From NCBI GenBank assembly GCA_016845145.1, contig JAERTE010000020.1, positions 124,001 to 188,000 on the forward strand: 64,000 bases of DNA. Reading direction: 5' to 3'. Position 1 is the stretch's first letter, and every line of letters starts with the position of its first letter. The position numbers were made by a program, and so were the translations under genes. Shown piece after piece: positions 61,092 through 64,000 of the stretch. Below the pieces are notes generated by a model, which was not told the DNA's origin, did no database searches, and worked only from the letters and a program-made list of their open reading frames with translations. The stretch comes from Rhodospirillaceae bacterium (GTDB taxonomy: Bacteria; Pseudomonadota; Alphaproteobacteria; Rhodospirillales; Casp-alpha2).

Positions 61092-61820
61092 ATGTCCAAG
61101 AATCCGGCACCGAAATCGGCATCGGCACCAAAATACACAGATCCGGGCTGCGCCTATTGTCCGCCCAGCGTCCAGGCTTGCCGCCAGGGCGAAGGGCCGG
61201 AGCGCGGTCCCGGATTCTGCCCATCAAAAATGGCGTCCGATGAAATCGACGATGCCTGGGCCATGTACCAGGATCCCGAGGTCAAACGTATCGCGCAGGA
61301 ATCGGCGCGGGTCGAGTCGGAAGGCTATTGCCAATGGACGCGGGTCGAAGAGGTGGTGCAGTTTTCGAAAAAAATGGACTACACCAAGATCGGCATCGCA
61401 ACGTGCATCAGCTTCGTCGAGCAGGCCAACACCCTGTCGCAAATACTCGAGAGCCACGGTTTCGAAGTGGCCTCGGCAGCCTGCAAGCACGGCGGCATCG
61501 CCAAGGAAGAGATCGGTCTCAAGGACGAAGAGAAGATCCGCCCCGGCGGACACGAATCCATGTGCAACCCGGTGTCACAGGCGGAATTGCTGAACAGTCG
61601 GGGCTGTGAGTTCAACGTCGTGCTGGGGCTCTGCATCGGCCACGACAGCCTGTTCTTCAAGCATTCCGACGGGCTTTGCTCCACCTTGGTGGCCAAGGAC
61701 CGGGTGCTGGCGCACAACCCCATCGGCGCGCTGCACCTGGCTGATTCCTATTACTCCAAGGTCTGGGGCCCGGAACGCCCCGAGAAGAAGCCGAAGCTGC
61801 CGAAAGAGGGCCGCAAATAG
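61092..61820 (+). CDS. DUF1847 cysteine-rich metal-binding protein
   Basis: The ATG at 61092, preceded by GGGGGAGAG, gives 242 residues; an ORF start seven codons earlier is weaker. The N-terminus carries CAYCPPSVQACRQG and FCPSKM, a zinc- or iron-sulfur-type cysteine set. The core has TKIGIATCISFVEQANTLSQ, SAACKHGGIAKEEIGL, ESMCNPVSQAELLNSRGCEF and LGLCIGHDSLFFKHS. The family is of unknown function and is widespread in anaerobes and alphaproteobacteria. It follows the ThDP enzyme by 98 bases. Confidence 0.88.
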   Translation: MSKNPAPKSASAPKYTDPGCAYCPPSVQACRQGEGPERGPGFCPSKMASDEIDDAWAMYQDPEVKRIAQESARVESEGYCQWTRVEEVVQFSKKMDYTKIGIATCISFVEQANTLSQILESHGFEVASAACKHGGIAKEEIGLKDEEKIRPGGHESMCNPVSQAELLNSRGCEFNVVLGLCIGHDSLFFKHSDGLCSTLVAKDRVLAHNPIGALHLADSYYSKVWGPERPEKKPKLPKEGRK

Positions 61821-61822
61821 GC

Positions 61823-62242
61823 ATGCGCCAGGCCGAGACGGAACTGCTATTTCAAACACCCGGCCAAGGCCTGAGCGAGGTGACGGTCGAGATTGCGCAT
61901 TGGGTCGCCGCGCAGAACATCCATACGGGCCTGCTAACGGTGTTCTGCCGCCACACCTCGGCATCCCTGACAATCCAGGAAAATGCCGATCCCGACGTGC
62001 AACGCGACCTCGAAGCCTTTTTCAAACGCCTCGTGGCTGAGGACCCAAGCCTTTACGCTCACACCATGGAGGGACCGGATGATATGCCGGCACATATCCG
62101 CGGCGCCCTGACCGACGTATCGTTGGCTATCCCCGTGTCAGACGGCCGCATGGTGCTGGGCACCTGGCAGGGGATCTACCTGTTCGAACATCGGCATCGA
62201 CCGCACACGCGCAAGCTGGCGTTGCACATTATCGGGAGTTAG
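61823..62242 (+). CDS. yjbQ: YjbQ/UPF0047-family protein
   Basis: The 139 residues match the family length and signatures: CRHTSASLTIQENADPDVQR, GPDDMPAHIRGALTDVSLAI and GTWQGIYLFEHRHRPHTRKL. The E. coli protein has weak thiamine phosphate synthase activity. Its start lies two bases after the DUF1847 stop, so the two are coupled. It converges with mscS. Confidence 0.93.
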   Translation: MRQAETELLFQTPGQGLSEVTVEIAHWVAAQNIHTGLLTVFCRHTSASLTIQENADPDVQRDLEAFFKRLVAEDPSLYAHTMEGPDDMPAHIRGALTDVSLAIPVSDGRMVLGTWQGIYLFEHRHRPHTRKLALHIIGS

Positions 62243-62250
62243 TTTTTCCA

Positions 62251-62267
62251 CACCAACAGCGTTGGTG
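62251..62267. terminator. Hairpin between convergent yjbQ and mscS genes
   Basis: CACCAAC (62251-62257) and GTTGGTG (62261-62267) form a perfect seven-pair stem with a three-base loop in the 26-base gap between the two stop codons. There is no strong T-run on either side, so it is only a possible bidirectional terminator. Confidence 0.45.
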
Positions 62268-62268
62268 A

Positions 62269-63105
62269 CTATGCACCCTGCTTGTAGAGATGCACGTCGG
62301 TCTGCGGGAACGGGATGGAGATGCCTTCGGCGTCGAAACGTTCCTTCACCGACTTCAACATATGGAACTTAAGATTCCAGTAGTCACCTGAATCACACCA
62401 TACCCGGGTGATGATATCGACCGAACTGGCGCCCAATTCACCAACCACGATAACCGGTTCTGGGTCTTTATGGACGCGGTCGTCCTCGGCCGCCAAGGCC
62501 GCGATGATGCTCATGGCCTTGTCGATGTCATCGCCGTATCCGATGCCGAAAACAAAATCGACGCGGCGGGTCGAATTGAAGCTGTAATTCTTGATGGACG
62601 AGCCCCACAACGACGCGTTGGGTACAATGATCTCGACGTTGTCGGGCGTATTCAAATGCGTGACGAAAAGCCCGATGCTTTTGACGCTGCCGGATTGGCC
62701 GCCGCCCTCAATGAAATCGCCGACATTGAAGGGCCGGAAAAACAGCAGCATGACCCCCGCCGCCACATTGGAAAGCGTGCCCTGCAATGCCAAACCGATG
62801 GCCAAACTGGTGGCGCCCAGGATAGCAATGAAGCTGGTGGTCTCAACGCCAAAGCGATCGAGCACCGCGAGCAAGGTGATGATGATCACCAGATAGCGGA
62901 TCAAATTGCCCAGGAATGTCGTCAGGGTGTCGTCAACATGCTCAGTTTTCTTGAATGCCTTGACGGCCCAAGCCTTGGCCCGGCCGGCAAACCACCAACC
63001 GACTATCAGAATGGTAATGGCGCCGATAACATCCAAGCCGTAAGCGGTGACCACTTCGATCACCATCTGGATGGATTCCTGTACCTGCTGATCAACATTT
63101 TCCAT
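62269..63105 (-). CDS. MscS-family mechanosensitive channel
   Basis: The ATG at 63103-63105, preceded by AGGAAG, gives 278 residues; an ATG six codons earlier lacks a ribosome site. Three membrane helices are followed by the pore-helix motif FIAILGATSLAIGLALQGTL and SNVAAGVMLLFFRPFNVGDF, as in E. coli MscS (TM3). The cytoplasmic vestibule domain follows (FVTHLNTPDNVEIIVPN). The channel opens upon hypo-osmotic shock. Length and motif order are those of the small MscS class. Confidence 0.93.
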   Translation of the reverse strand: MENVDQQVQESIQMVIEVVTAYGLDVIGAITILIVGWWFAGRAKAWAVKAFKKTEHVDDTLTTFLGNLIRYLVIIITLLAVLDRFGVETTSFIAILGATSLAIGLALQGTLSNVAAGVMLLFFRPFNVGDFIEGGGQSGSVKSIGLFVTHLNTPDNVEIIVPNASLWGSSIKNYSFNSTRRVDFVFGIGYGDDIDKAMSIIAALAAEDDRVHKDPEPVIVVGELGASSVDIITRVWCDSGDYWNLKFHMLKSVKERFDAEGISIPFPQTDVHLYKQGA

Positions 63106-63209
63106 GGGGAAGCTTCCTGTCATATAAAAATCGCCGCAACATAAGATCGGCGGATTGCAACAACCTTACGCCAATTCACTAACCGCATGAATATCAACCA
63201 CAAGTGGGG

Positions 63210-63226
63210 GTCGGCGCAATGCCGAC
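63210..63226. other. Inverted repeat in the mscS-cobT spacer
   Basis: GTCGGC-gcaat-GCCGAC (63210-63226) lies between divergent mscS and cobT and is nested in a larger alternative pairing of GGGGTC with GACCCC. It could be part of a leader or operator for cobT. It lacks the conserved core of a cobalamin riboswitch. Confidence 0.4.
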
Positions 63227-63262
63227 TTGACCCCGCCCGCGCCAGATGCGAAGCCTCTCGGC

Positions 63263-64000
63263 ATGAGTGATATCCGTTTATTTTCCAACCTGACCGATGT
63301 GCGCGCCGCGCTCTCAGATCTGCCCGGCCCCGACGCGCTGGCGACCGAAGCCGCGCAGGCGCGTGAACCTCAATTGACCAAGCCGCCGGGCTCACTCGGT
63401 CGATTGGAACAGATCGCCGAATGGCTGGCCACGTGGCAGGGCCGGCATCCGCCAAGGCTGGACAAGGTATGTGTGCGGGTGTTCGCCGGCAATCACGGCG
63501 TCGTCGCCAAGGGCGTGTCGGCTTATCCTGCCGAAGTGACGGTGCAGATGGTCGGCAATTTCGAGGCCGGGGGTGCGGCCATCAACCAACTTTGCAAGGC
63601 AGCCGGTGCAGAGCTTGAGGTTATCGCCTTGGACCTGGAGCGCCCGACCGCGGATTTCACCGAAGGTCCGGCGATGAACGAAGATGCGTTTGTTGCCGCC
63701 TTCAACGCCGGCATGGCGAGCGTGCCCCGGGACGCCGATCTTTTGGGCATTGGCGAGATGGGCATCGGCAACACGAGCGTCGCCGCCGCCATTTGCCACG
63801 CGCTGTACGGTGGCGAAGCCGCCGATTGGACCGGCCCCGGCACCGGTGTCAGCGGCGATGCGCTGGATACCAAAGCGCGCATTGTTGCCGAAGGCGTGCG
63901 CCGACATGACGAAGCGCGCGGCGACGGACTTGAGATCTTGCGTCGGCTGGGGGGGCGTGAACTGGCGGCAATGGCCGGCGCCATTGTCGGCGCGAGATTG
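63263..64000 (+). CDS. cobT: Nicotinate-nucleotide:dimethylbenzimidazole phosphoribosyltransferase CobT (partial, runs off window)
   Basis: An open frame from ATG 63263 runs to the window end (246 codons). Family motifs are TKPPGSLGRLEQIAEWLATW, CVRVFAGNHGVVAKGVSAYP, VTVQMVGNFEAGGAAINQL, GIGEMGIGNTSVAAAICHAL, WTGPGTGVSGDALDTKARIV and ELAAMAGAIVGARL. The product activates dimethylbenzimidazole for the lower loop of cobalamin. It is divergent from mscS and probably starts a second cobalamin gene cluster to the right. The missing part is roughly the C-terminal third. Confidence 0.95.
   Translation, partial: MSDIRLFSNLTDVRAALSDLPGPDALATEAAQAREPQLTKPPGSLGRLEQIAEWLATWQGRHPPRLDKVCVRVFAGNHGVVAKGVSAYPAEVTVQMVGNFEAGGAAINQLCKAAGAELEVIALDLERPTADFTEGPAMNEDAFVAAFNAGMASVPRDADLLGIGEMGIGNTSVAAAICHALYGGEAADWTGPGTGVSGDALDTKARIVAEGVRRHDEARGDGLEILRRLGGRELAAMAGAIVGARL

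Overview
The window is about 60% GC by eye. Dense operons, gene families such as PAS_5, CarD/CdnL, MmcB, FdxA, a SUV3-like helicase and cobalt-corrin enzymes, and many transporters for organic acids and amino acids all point to a free-living, probably aquatic, alphaproteobacterium of the Rhodospirillales type. That placement is inference from gene content. No rRNA, tRNA, CRISPR array or complete insertion sequence was seen.

Layout. 1-1244 (minus): a cut-off sodium:solute symporter-type sensor or permease, a two-helix membrane protein and a single-domain response regulator. 1341-8900: an XRE/PrpR-like regulator, then a complete branched-chain amino acid-type ABC importer (binding protein, strong hairpin attenuator, LivH, LivM, LivG, LivF). 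The importer ends in a kinase-like helical hairpin protein whose hairpin resembles one inside the XRE regulator. 8904-20815: housekeeping genes, including an EamA exporter, an M48 lipoprotein protease, carD, fdxA, a TerB-like protein, a DUF938 methyltransferase, a GlcG/HbpS protein, an S4 protein with a SUV3-like helicase, two NTF2-like proteins, a secreted protein of 23 MORN repeats and an acetyltransferase. 20889-29618: two 2-oxoglutarate dioxygenases (one gamma-butyrobetaine hydroxylase-like), an altronate/galactarate-type dehydratase, a KefC-KefF-type antiporter pair, cytochrome c', LysR and EamA genes. 29854-32308: a PAS_5 protein, a decayed LysR gene, an MFS carrier and a gene-poor spacer.

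33267-46398 is a cobalamin cluster: cbiB with a ureohydrolase, then cbiX, cobH, cobL, cobI, a cbiG-cobJ fusion, a CigR/RcnB-like gene and cobM on plus, cobK and cbiD on minus, and a SCO gene coupled to cobB. The start of cobT is at the right edge of the window (63263 on). CbiX, CbiD and CbiG, with no CobG or CobF visible, indicate the early-cobalt, oxygen-independent branch of corrin synthesis under alphaproteobacterial gene names.

46465-48618 holds YcgN, a DapA-family lyase and a YgjP-type metallopeptidase. 48619-51464 is the most unusual part. A 508-base AT-rich spacer with a good promoter leads into three co-directional genes (HTH protein, GNAT-like protein, five-helix membrane protein). 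These end almost exactly where a truncated, internally deleted TRAP transporter gene begins. It looks like an accessory module that replaced part of a TRAP operon.

51485-64000: a double SnoaL protein, an RND pump with lipoprotein adaptor, an OmpA-like protein, a His-rich periplasmic protein, MmcB, a GntR regulator divergent from a thiamine-diphosphate enzyme with a palindromic operator between them, a DUF1847 protein, YjbQ, an MscS channel and partial cobT.
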